NCBI GenBank assembly: GCA_905372155.1
Contig: CAJPNZ010000004.1
Location: forward strand, 1 to 64,000
From: Propionibacteriaceae bacterium
Lineage (GTDB): Bacteria > Actinomycetota > Actinomycetes > Propionibacteriales > Propionibacteriaceae
Direction: 5' to 3'
Length of the DNA stretch: 64,000 nucleotides
The notes beneath the pieces were generated by a model. The model searched no databases and was not told the origin of the DNA. It was given only the letters and a program-made list of their open reading frames with translations. Within the stretch, counting starts at the first letter, position 1. Every line of letters begins with the position of its first letter. Positions 57,432-64,000 of this stretch are shown here, one piece after another. The position numbers and the translations under genes are program-made.

Positions 57432-58973
57432 TCAATCAAGATTACCGGCCCGGCGAGTGCTGTGGTTCGTCCGAAACCCGAATCCGGTGGCCAGCAGGCA
57501 ACCGAGGACCTGGGTCGGACCCAGTATCGGCGCCAGGTATACCGCCAAAGTGACGTTGTTCCGCTTGGGGACGGTGTAGATGCGGTGCGCGGCCGTGTAC
57601 TCCCTAGTGGGTTCGTGCAGCCCGCCCCTGGCGTCAATGAGCCCCGAGTACCCGTTGAGGGTGCTGGCGATGAACTCCCGCCCAAGCTCCGCCGACCGCA
57701 CCCGGTTCATGGCCATCTGCTGCTGGGGCTCGATGGTGCCCGAGAAATTGTGGGTGGTGCTCTGCGCCACCAGGATCTCGGCGCCGTTCGTGACGGTGTC
57801 GTAGACGGTCTGGTCGTAGGCCAGTTCGTAACAGATCACGGTGCCCACCCTCAGATCCGGGTCGGTGGGGGTCGGTACCGTCACGACGCCCGGGTCTGTG
57901 CCCGGTACCGACTGGTACCCGGCCCGTTTCACGTCCGGGAACAGGGGTTCCAGGACGTCTCGATAGGGCACGAACTCCCCGAAGGGAGCGAGATTGCGTT
58001 TGTGGTAATGATCCACGATTCCTTTTCCGGGAACCCAGATCAGCGTGGTGGTGCGCCGGGTCCGGGGTTCGGGGCCCGCGGTGATCGCCCCCAGGTCGAG
58101 AGGAACCCGGGCCAGTTCGACGGCGGCGCTCACCTGTGCTCTCGTGGTCGGGTTGAGCATCGGGTCGGTGTCCGTGGAATTCTCCGCCCAGACGATCATG
58201 TCCAGGCCGCGGCCATGGGCCCGTGCGTCGGCAAGCAGGAAGATGGTCTCGCTGAGGTGATGGGGGGTCGCCCCGGTGGCGGAGATGTAGCCTCCGTGCA
58301 GGCCCAGCTGCGCATTGCCCTGGACCATGCCCACAGAAATGCCCTCGCCACCGCGCTCCGCCGGTAGCAGGAGCATTCCGCCGCCGATGGCGAAAGCGCC
58401 GATGACGGAGATCAACGGAACCAGTCGGCGCCGCTGGACGATCGCGGCCAGGCAGCAGCATCCCGCCATCGCAACCAGCCAGGTGGCTCCTGGGGTTCCC
58501 ACCAGCGGCAACCAGCCGGCCAGGGGCTGGTCGATGGTCGTGTGGCCGAGCCGCAGCCAGGGAAATCCCCCGAACGGGATCTGTCCGGCACCGTATTCGA
58601 TGGCACCCCAGGACAGTGGGACCAGGAAACACCAGCCGGGAAGCTGGGTGATGAGGGAGGAAACGGCTCCGAGAAGCCCGACCCAGACGGCCATGACCAC
58701 GACCAGAACCCAGACCACTGGTCCCGCCTGGGCGCCCACCCACCAGATGGTGGTTCCGTACAGGCTACAACCCGTCAGCACACCGACGCCGAATCCGGCC
58801 CAAGGGCCAAGGCCCGCGACCAGCCATGTCAGCAGCCCTGCCCCGGTGATCGTCAAGGGCCAGACCCCCCAAGGGGCGAATCCCATGGCCAGCCCCGACC
58901 CGGCGAGTAGGGCGAGAAGAACGGTCAACGACCCGGGAAGCCGGGGGCGGGACAGAGACCGCACCGGGATCAC
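57432..58973 (-). CDS. lnt: Apolipoprotein N-acyltransferase
   Basis: A 513-residue enzyme that adds the third acyl chain to lipoproteins. About seven membrane segments fill residues 10-215; a nitrilase domain follows with the Glu-Lys-Cys triad: Glu in IVWAENSTDTD, Lys in HYHKRNLAPFGEFVPY, Cys in GTVICYELAYD. The GTG at 58973 was chosen because it overlaps the metW stop (GTGA); a frame that starts 18 codons earlier would lie inside metW. It precedes ppm1, a partnership seen across lipoglycan-producing actinobacteria. Confidence 0.93.
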   Translation of the reverse strand: MIPVRSLSRPRLPGSLTVLLALLAGSGLAMGFAPWGVWPLTITGAGLLTWLVAGLGPWAGFGVGVLTGCSLYGTTIWWVGAQAGPVVWVLVVVMAVWVGLLGAVSSLITQLPGWCFLVPLSWGAIEYGAGQIPFGGFPWLRLGHTTIDQPLAGWLPLVGTPGATWLVAMAGCCCLAAIVQRRRLVPLISVIGAFAIGGGMLLLPAERGGEGISVGMVQGNAQLGLHGGYISATGATPHHLSETIFLLADARAHGRGLDMIVWAENSTDTDPMLNPTTRAQVSAAVELARVPLDLGAITAGPEPRTRRTTTLIWVPGKGIVDHYHKRNLAPFGEFVPYRDVLEPLFPDVKRAGYQSVPGTDPGVVTVPTPTDPDLRVGTVICYELAYDQTVYDTVTNGAEILVAQSTTHNFSGTIEPQQQMAMNRVRSAELGREFIASTLNGYSGLIDARGGLHEPTREYTAAHRIYTVPKRNNVTLAVYLAPILGPTQVLGCLLATGFGFRTNHSTRRAGNLD

Positions 58974-59563
58974 CGCATGCCCTGGAGCAGGTAGACCGCG
59001 GAACTCGCCAACAGGTTGGCGCCCCACTCCCCCGTTCTCAAGCGGCGGCCGCTCTCGTTGAGAGGGATGCAGCGCTCCACCTCAAGACCGAGCCGGGCGA
59101 ACAGCGGGGACAAGTCCTTCAACGAGGTGAAGTGCAGGTTGGGGCTGTCGTACCAGCTGTAGGGCAGGTCCTTGGTCACGGGCATGCGCCCGGTCAGCAA
59201 CCGAAGCCTGTTGCGCCAGTGCACGAAGTTGGGCATCGAGACCACACCGCGTCCCGCGATCCTCGCCATCTCCCTCAGCACATCGGCCGGTTGCCGGAGG
59301 TTCTGAAGGGTCCGGGACAGCACGACGACGTCGTAGGAACCATCCTCGAACTGACCCAACTGGCTGTTGATGTCCAGGTCGATGACGTTGACGCCGTGCC
59401 GCACGGCGGCGAGGAAGGGCTCCGGTTCGATCTCGACCCCGGTTCCGTGGCAGCCACGTTTCTCCAACAACCGCAGGAGCTCCCCGTCGCCGCATCCGAG
59501 ATCGAGCACCCGGGAACGTTCCGGTATGAGTCTCGCGATCAACCGCAGGTCGGCGCGTGTCAT
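58970..59563 (-). CDS. metW: Methionine biosynthesis protein MetW
   Basis: A 197-residue class I SAM-dependent methyltransferase-like protein. SAM loop VLDLGCGDGELLRLL; then DVVVLSRTLQNLRQPADVLR, PNFVHWRNRLRLLTGRMPVT and LPYSWYDSPNLHFTSLKDL are diagnostic for MetW, which activates MetX in homoserine acetylation. GGGGAGGGG precedes the ATG, which overlaps the metX stop by 4 bases. Confidence 0.93.
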   Translation of the reverse strand: MTRADLRLIARLIPERSRVLDLGCGDGELLRLLEKRGCHGTGVEIEPEPFLAAVRHGVNVIDLDINSQLGQFEDGSYDVVVLSRTLQNLRQPADVLREMARIAGRGVVSMPNFVHWRNRLRLLTGRMPVTKDLPYSWYDSPNLHFTSLKDLSPLFARLGLEVERCIPLNESGRRLRTGEWGANLLASSAVYLLQGMR

Positions 59564-60690
59564 CGGTTCCCCTCCCCCGAGGCCCGGTCCAGGAAGGCCC
59601 GCAGGACGGCATGGTAGTCCGGCAAGTCCAGCAGGAACGAATCGTGCCCCCACTGGGAGTGGATCTCTCGGAACGACGTGGGCAGACCGGCTCTCTCCAG
59701 GTACCGGACGATCCTTCGGGAATGGCCGGTGTCGAATCGCCAGTCGCTGTCGAAACTCACCAGGAGGAACTTCACGGGATCGGCCGTGAGCCTCGCCAAA
59801 GCGTCATCGGAGGCGAAGGGATCGAAGTAGTCCATGGTCCGGGTCAGGTACAGGTAGCTGAGAGCGTCGAAGCGCTCCAGAAAGGCCTCCCCCTGGTGTT
59901 CCAGGTAGCTCTCGACCGCGAAATCGATCCCGAAACCGGGATCCAGCTTTCCCGACTGGGCCGACCGGCCGAACTTCGCGCTGAACGCGTCCTCCGACAG
60001 GTAGGTGATGTGAGCCAGCATCCGGGCCACCGACAACCCCTTCGCGGGCGTCGTGCCCTCGCTGAGGAAACGTCCCCCCCGGAAGGCCGAGTCCCGCATG
60101 ATGGCCTGCCGACCCACGGCGGAGAAGGCGATGTTCTGCGCGGTCAGCCGTGACGACGCGGCGATGATGATCGCGTTGTCGCAGTCCTGCGGGTGGGACA
60201 ATGTCCATTGGAGGACCTGCATGCCTCCCAGCGAGCCCCCGAGCAGGACGGCCCAGTGGTCGACGCCCAGGTGTTGGCCCAAGCGGCGGTGCATCGTCAC
60301 GAAATCCGACATCGCCAGCAGCGGGAAGTCCAGGCCGTACGGTTCACCCGTTGCGGGGTTGACCGTTGACGGCCCCGTCGTGCCGCGGCATCCTCCGAGG
60401 ATGTTTGCGCACACCACGAACCAGCGGTTCGTGTCGACCGCCTTCCCGGGGCCGATGAGGTTGTCCCACCAGCCGGGTTTCCGGTCACCCGGTCTGAGGC
60501 CTGCGGCATGGGCGTCGCCGGTCAGGGCGTGACACACGAAGATGGCGTTCGAACCCCGCGGGTTCAGCTCCCCGTAGGTTTCGTAGGCGACATCCACGGG
60601 CGCCAGCTCGGCGCCGCTGGCGAGCACCAACGGCGTGTCGGGGGTGAACAGCCGCGCGGTGGCGGAAACGGTGTTCAGGTTTTCGGTCAC
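59560..60690 (-). CDS. metX: Homoserine O-acetyltransferase
   Basis: A 376-residue alpha/beta-hydrolase that acetylates homoserine from acetyl-CoA for methionine synthesis. The nucleophile Ser is in LLGGSLGGMQVLQW; the catalytic His is in QWGHDSFLLDL; CHALTGDAHAAG and NILGGCRGTTGPSTVNP are family blocks. The GTG at 60690 gives a normal N-terminus; a TTG at 60714 is possible; neither has a ribosome-binding site. It starts only 49 bases after the mnhG stop, with no SAM riboswitch. Confidence 0.93.
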   Translation of the reverse strand: MTENLNTVSATARLFTPDTPLVLASGAELAPVDVAYETYGELNPRGSNAIFVCHALTGDAHAAGLRPGDRKPGWWDNLIGPGKAVDTNRWFVVCANILGGCRGTTGPSTVNPATGEPYGLDFPLLAMSDFVTMHRRLGQHLGVDHWAVLLGGSLGGMQVLQWTLSHPQDCDNAIIIAASSRLTAQNIAFSAVGRQAIMRDSAFRGGRFLSEGTTPAKGLSVARMLAHITYLSEDAFSAKFGRSAQSGKLDPGFGIDFAVESYLEHQGEAFLERFDALSYLYLTRTMDYFDPFASDDALARLTADPVKFLLVSFDSDWRFDTGHSRRIVRYLERAGLPTSFREIHSQWGHDSFLLDLPDYHAVLRAFLDRASGEGNR

Positions 60691-60739
60691 GTTCAGGAGC
60701 GGGTCCGGACGCAATGGGCGATGAGGATTCCTGCGCGCA

Positions 60740-61084
60740 TCATGTCTCGCTTTTCAGGTCGTTGGGTTCGGTTCTCGGGTCAAGTCTGGCATCCGTCCGG
60801 ACGGTGGCGCGGGCGAGCACATTCGAGGCCACTGAACTCACGATCAGCAGGGCCATCACGGTGACGGCGGTTTTCGCCCACAGCATCAGGTCGAACCCAT
60901 CGGTGGCGGTCCAGCCGAGGGCGGCCGCCACCAGGATCAGGGGCAGCCCCAGCGCGGTCGCCGGTCCAAGCGCGTTGATCCGTGAGACGGCGTCCCTGGC
61001 CCTGAACTGTGCTACCGCGACGGACAGCACCAGCACGGCACCCAGCACCGCCAGCACGGAGGCCAGGATTTCAAGCATCGTCAT
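60740..61084 (-). CDS. mnhG: Mrp Na+/H+ antiporter subunit G
   Basis: A 114-residue membrane protein with three helices; FRARDAVSRINALGPATALG and WAKTAVTVMALLIVSSVASN fit MnhG/MrpG. It is the last gene of the mrp operon. The ATG at 61084 overlaps the mnhF stop (ATGA); an ATG two codons later is better spaced from GGGGGAGGAG. Confidence 0.9.
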   Translation of the reverse strand: MTMLEILASVLAVLGAVLVLSVAVAQFRARDAVSRINALGPATALGLPLILVAAALGWTATDGFDLMLWAKTAVTVMALLIVSSVASNVLARATVRTDARLDPRTEPNDLKSET

Positions 61085-61341
61085 CTCCTCCCCCTGGTCA
61101 TGATTCTTGCCAGCGCGATGGTGGCCAGGATCCCGAGTATCGAGGCCAGCAGAGCGGCGTCCACCGAGACGCTGGAATGGTGCAGCATCCCGAACATGGC
61201 GAGAATCCCGATGCAGGAGAAGAAGACCAGGTCTCCCACCACTGCCCGCGTCGCGGAGTCGGGGGCGGTCATCACCCGCAACAGGCCCAGGAGAACGGAG
61301 ACGGCGAGCAACCCGATCGCGACCCAGATTGCGAGACTCAT
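61081..61341 (-). CDS. mnhF: Mrp Na+/H+ antiporter subunit F
   Basis: An 86-residue protein with three hydrophobic segments; LRVMTAPDSATRAVVGDLVF and ASILGILATIALARIMTRG match MnhF. The ATG at 61341 lies right after AAGGGGGAGAG and overlaps mnhE by 4 bases. Confidence 0.92.
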   Translation of the reverse strand: MSLAIWVAIGLLAVSVLLGLLRVMTAPDSATRAVVGDLVFFSCIGILAMFGMLHHSSVSVDAALLASILGILATIALARIMTRGRR

Positions 61342-61700
61342 CTCTCCCCCTTCGGCATTCCGTGGCGTCGCAACGCGTGCAGCAGGTGCCATTCCAACTC
61401 TGCCAGGCCACCGATGACAGAGGCACGTTCCGAGTCGAACAGCGAGTGAACGAACACCGAGGGCCCCCGGGTCTCGTCGCCCGGACAGACGCCGAGCACC
61501 AGGGTGCCCGGCGTGATCGTGATGGCGGATGCGAACATCGCGATCTCGAAGTCGGTGGTGGCGCACATCGGGTACTCCACGATGGCGGGGCCGGCCATCG
61601 GTTTGGGGCGCCACGCCGCCACCGCGACGTTCCACGACCCGATGACGATCTGGGTGGTCAGGTACCACCACCACGAAAGCAGTCTCAGAATCTGCATCAT
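61338..61700 (-). CDS. mnhE: Mrp Na+/H+ antiporter subunit E
   Basis: A 120-residue subunit. LLSWWWYLTTQIVIGSWNVA forms the single clear membrane helix; TDFEIAMFASAITITPGTLV is the MnhE signature, and WHLLHALRRHG ends the protein. Its first ATG overlaps the mnhD stop. It is shorter than the E. coli-style subunit, as usual in actinobacteria, where the first helix is missing. Confidence 0.9.
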   Translation of the reverse strand: MMQILRLLSWWWYLTTQIVIGSWNVAVAAWRPKPMAGPAIVEYPMCATTDFEIAMFASAITITPGTLVLGVCPGDETRGPSVFVHSLFDSERASVIGGLAELEWHLLHALRRHGMPKGER

Positions 61701-63217
61701 TCGCTCACCGCATCCACAGAGGCCACGTAGGCGGAGACGTCGATCAACCCGTGGGCGGCCGATTCGAACAGCGGCCACACCCAACCGACGCCGAAGAACA
61801 GCAGCACGGAGATCCCGATCAGCAGGGTCGAAGGCCACAGCATCCGCCAGGACACCTTCGCGTCGTCGGCGATCGGGGTCGGCACGCCACGCGAGGTGGT
61901 GGGATCGTCGGGCAGGTAGTTCTTCATGGGCGCTCCCCAGAAGGCCTCACGCCACAGGCGCTGCAGGGCCATCAGGGATGCGACGGAGGCCAGGGCCACG
62001 CAGCCCATGAGAAGCCACCCCGTAACCGGGTCGGCCTGGGCGGAGGCCCCCAGCAACCCGACCTTCCCCCACAGCCCCGAGGTCGGCGGCAACCCGACCA
62101 GCGAGGCCAGCCCGATGGCGAAAGTGGCCGCGAGCCACGGATCGCGGCGCATCAGCCCGGAGAGCCGATCGAACCGTCCCGAACCGTAGACGTTCTCGGC
62201 GGCGCCCGAGGCCAGCACCAGGCCCGCCATGGTGATCATGTGGTGAACCATGTAGAACAGCCCCGCCGCCACGGAGAACTCGGTCAGCACCACCAGGCCG
62301 ATCAGGATCTGCCCGACCCCCGTGACCATCTGGAAAGCGAGCGACCCGCGGATCCTGGATTCACCGAAGGTCGAGAAAGCGCCGACGACGATCGTCGCCA
62401 CCACCACGGCCGTCAGCACCGGAAGCCAGGAGGCCGGTCCGCCGAAGACGGTGGCATAAACCCGGTAGGCGGCATAGATGCCCACTTTCGTGTGAATCCC
62501 GGCGAACAGGGACATGATCCCGGCGGAGGTCGCGGGATAGGCGCGGGGCAGCCAGCCGTGGACGGGAACCACACCGCCCTTGACCAGCAGCGCGAACAGG
62601 ATGAGAGATGTGGCCAGCGAGACCTGGGGATCTCCACCCCTGCCGGCCAGAGCCGCCAGGTTCACCGATCCGATGGCCCCGTAGAGCAGGCCGACGCCCA
62701 TCACGAGAATGGTGGAGGTGACGATGTTCACGATCACGAACATCCGTCCGATGCCGAGCCTTCGCCAGGACCCGGTCACCGCGATCAGCGCGTAGGAGGG
62801 CAGGAGCATCACTTCCACCCACACGAAGAGGTTGAACAGGTCACCGGTCAGGAGCGCCCCGTTGACGCCCGTGTTGAGCAGCAGAATCAAGGGGACCACG
62901 AAACGGTAGCGGTCCTCCTTGGTGAGCATCAGGAAGATGCCGGAGACCATGGTCAGGAAGGCGGTGACCACCAACAGCAGGGCGCTCAGGGTGTCGGAAA
63001 CGAAGACGATGCCCATCTTCTGTTTGTAGGAGCCGATGGAGTGCGCCAGGGCGGGGGTGTGCTGGTGGAACACCAGGAGCGCCACTCCCCCAATGAGCGT
63101 CGCCGACGACACCAGCAGCAGTGCGATGCGCTGCACGACGGGACCCCGCAACAGCACGGTGGCTCCCGCCGACAGGAGCGGGACGGCGACGAACAGGGGC
63201 AGGATGGCGGAGTTCAT
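61697..63217 (-). CDS. mnhD: Mrp Na+/H+ antiporter subunit D
   Basis: A 506-residue proton-pumping subunit homologous to NuoM/NuoN. GDLFNLFVWVEVMLLPSYAL holds the conserved membrane Glu, and KGGVVPVHGWLPRAYPATSA the conserved Lys and His; SLVGLPPTSGLWGKVGLLGA is the third block. About 14 helices. The ATG at 63217 overlaps the mnhC stop by 4 bases. With MnhA it forms the antiporter's ion path. Confidence 0.94.
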   Translation of the reverse strand: MNSAILPLFVAVPLLSAGATVLLRGPVVQRIALLLVSSATLIGGVALLVFHQHTPALAHSIGSYKQKMGIVFVSDTLSALLLVVTAFLTMVSGIFLMLTKEDRYRFVVPLILLLNTGVNGALLTGDLFNLFVWVEVMLLPSYALIAVTGSWRRLGIGRMFVIVNIVTSTILVMGVGLLYGAIGSVNLAALAGRGGDPQVSLATSLILFALLVKGGVVPVHGWLPRAYPATSAGIMSLFAGIHTKVGIYAAYRVYATVFGGPASWLPVLTAVVVATIVVGAFSTFGESRIRGSLAFQMVTGVGQILIGLVVLTEFSVAAGLFYMVHHMITMAGLVLASGAAENVYGSGRFDRLSGLMRRDPWLAATFAIGLASLVGLPPTSGLWGKVGLLGASAQADPVTGWLLMGCVALASVASLMALQRLWREAFWGAPMKNYLPDDPTTSRGVPTPIADDAKVSWRMLWPSTLLIGISVLLFFGVGWVWPLFESAAHGLIDVSAYVASVDAVSE

Positions 63218-63546
63218 GCGCGGTGGGTCTCTCCCGTCTCGGGATGGCGCAGCATGTTGTCGTTGCGCCCGATAACGGCCATGGCGAGCATCAGGATGCT
63301 CGTGGCCAGGGTGATCACGATCGCGGTCAGCACGAAGGCCTGCGGGAGCGGATCCGCCACCGTGACCGTGCTGGTGCCGTCGGTGATGGGTTCCGTCCGC
63401 CAGCCCGGCACACCAGCGGTGAGCAGGACGAAGTTGACGGCGTGGCTCAGGAGCCCGAGCCCGAACACGGCGCGCACCATGGAGCGCTGGAGCAGGAGGT
63501 ACACCCCGCCGGTGACCAGGACGAAGATCGTGGCTATCAGGATCAT
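63214..63546 (-). CDS. mnhC: Mrp Na+/H+ antiporter subunit C
   Basis: A 110-residue NuoK-like subunit with three helices; GGVYLLLQRSMVRAVFGLGL and LPQAFVLTAIVITLATSILM are the MnhC hallmarks. Its ATG overlaps the mnhA stop by 4 bases, so the whole set is translationally coupled. Confidence 0.93.
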   Translation of the reverse strand: MILIATIFVLVTGGVYLLLQRSMVRAVFGLGLLSHAVNFVLLTAGVPGWRTEPITDGTSTVTVADPLPQAFVLTAIVITLATSILMLAMAVIGRNDNMLRHPETGETHRA

Positions 63547-64000
63547 TTCTTGGTCTCCTTCGGGCGGGTGCCCTCGGTGATGAAACGGGTCCGGATCGCG
63601 GGACGCCGGGGACGTTCCCCCCGCACGGTCTCCAGCGGCCCCGGAAGCTCACCCTCCAGCAACTCGTCGATGCGTTCGCGAGTCCCCTCCCCTCCGGCCT
63701 GGGTTCCCCGGGTGGCGCCCAGTACGTTGAAGGAGACGAGTATCAGCCCCACGACCGCCAGGTACACACCGGCGTCGAAGATCATTGACGTGGTCAGGTG
63801 GGTTCCCAGGATCTCCCCGTGGATCGGTTGCAGGAAGGAACCGGTCAGGAACAGGTCGAGGAAACCGGTGGCGACCGCCAGCATGACTCCTCCTCCGACC
63901 AGGAACAGGGGTAGCCGAGGCGGGCCCACAGAACGGTCCTTGGCGGTCGACAGGTAGATCAGTCCCACCAGCGAGGAGGCCACCAGGGCCGCATTGAAAC
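63543..64000 (-). CDS. mnhA: Mrp Na+/H+ antiporter subunit A with fused MnhB domain (partial)
   Basis: The frame is open to the right window edge. The visible ~152 residues are the C-terminal MnhB-like domain: LFLVGGGVMLAVATGFLDLF, THLTTSMIFDAGVYLAVVGL, ILVSFNVLGATRG, then a charged tail. In actinobacteria this domain is fused to the end of MrpA, and the absence of a separate start here (FNAALVASSLVGLIYLSTA continues upstream) supports fusion. The rest of MrpA lies beyond the window. Confidence 0.83.
   Translation of the reverse strand, partial: FNAALVASSLVGLIYLSTAKDRSVGPPRLPLFLVGGGVMLAVATGFLDLFLTGSFLQPIHGEILGTHLTTSMIFDAGVYLAVVGLILVSFNVLGATRGTQAGGEGTRERIDELLEGELPGPLETVRGERPRRPAIRTRFITEGTRPKETKK

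Noticed and set aside
60691..60739. SAM riboswitch before metX
   Set aside because: The gap after mnhG is only 49 bases, too short, and has no typical stem set.
1..64000. CRISPR arrays, insertion sequences, prophage or defence islands
   Set aside because: No regularly spaced repeats, transposase or integrase motifs, phage structural genes or restriction-modification genes were seen.

Overview
The window is a chromosomal stretch from a high-GC actinobacterium. Three things point to the Propionibacteriaceae or close relatives: a pyrophosphate-dependent 6-phosphofructokinase of the Propionibacterium type (41675-42895), many actinobacteria-only families (SepH, DUF3000, DUF3710, DUF4193, DUF5998, RbpA, GarA, FtsR, Sbp), and blocks whose order matches Mycobacterium tuberculosis (OB-fold/DUF3710/dut/DUF4193 beside ceoB-ceoC-APC-TRAM; thrS-HIT; pgsA2-DUF881-sbp-DUF881-garA-ftsR-bfn-merR). 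There is no phage, insertion sequence or CRISPR array; this is core genome with a few decayed genes.

Layout. 1-7.8 kb: tail of a UvrD/RecB-type helicase-nuclease, topoisomerase IV subunit B (parE), and on the minus strand an operon App1 phosphatase, parC, beta-carbonic anhydrase, ClbS-like protein. 7.8-16.1 kb: a tightly overlapped operon (DUF5998, phosphodiesterase, glycosyltransferase, tdk), sepH, small conserved proteins, dut, DUF3710, OB-fold protein, and two TrkA-type K+ channel regulators. 16.1-25.5 kb: APC permease plus TRAM RNA methyltransferase, aconitase behind a perfect 20-bp palindrome, alanine dehydrogenase plus amino-acid permease, and a decayed Cys-rich reading frame interrupted only by TGA codons. 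25.5-33 kb: dxs; rnd with DUF3000; msrB with a CbiX-like protein; tRNA-Val; succinate-semialdehyde dehydrogenase; and tRNA-Gly, tRNA-Cys, tRNA-Val. 33-42 kb: thrS-HIT-pgsA2-DUF881-sbp-DUF881, garA, ftsR, bfn, merR, YihY.

42-51 kb: PPi-PFK, a TadE-like pair, YciO, a frameshifted amidohydrolase, YggS, a GH3 glycosidase, an Eis-like acetyltransferase, and a frameshifted CsoR/CstR-type regulator with a 43-residue Cys-rich partner and a palindromic operator. 51-64 kb: lipoamide dehydrogenase, an HTH-MurA fusion with an inverted repeat over its own promoter, pdxY, glycerophosphodiesterase, rbpA, fxsA, ppm1-lnt-metW-metX, and a Mrp-type Na+/H+ antiporter operon that runs off the right edge.

Mechanistically the window combines DNA topology and repair, division (SepH, FtsR), envelope synthesis (PgsA2, Lnt, Ppm1, MurA paralogue), central carbon metabolism (aconitase, PPi-PFK, Lpd, SSADH, Ald) and ion homeostasis (TrkA pair, Mrp). 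About a dozen start codons lie 6-8 nt after a TANNNT hexamer, which suggests leaderless transcripts are common here. All functions are inferred by reading motifs; no database search was run.
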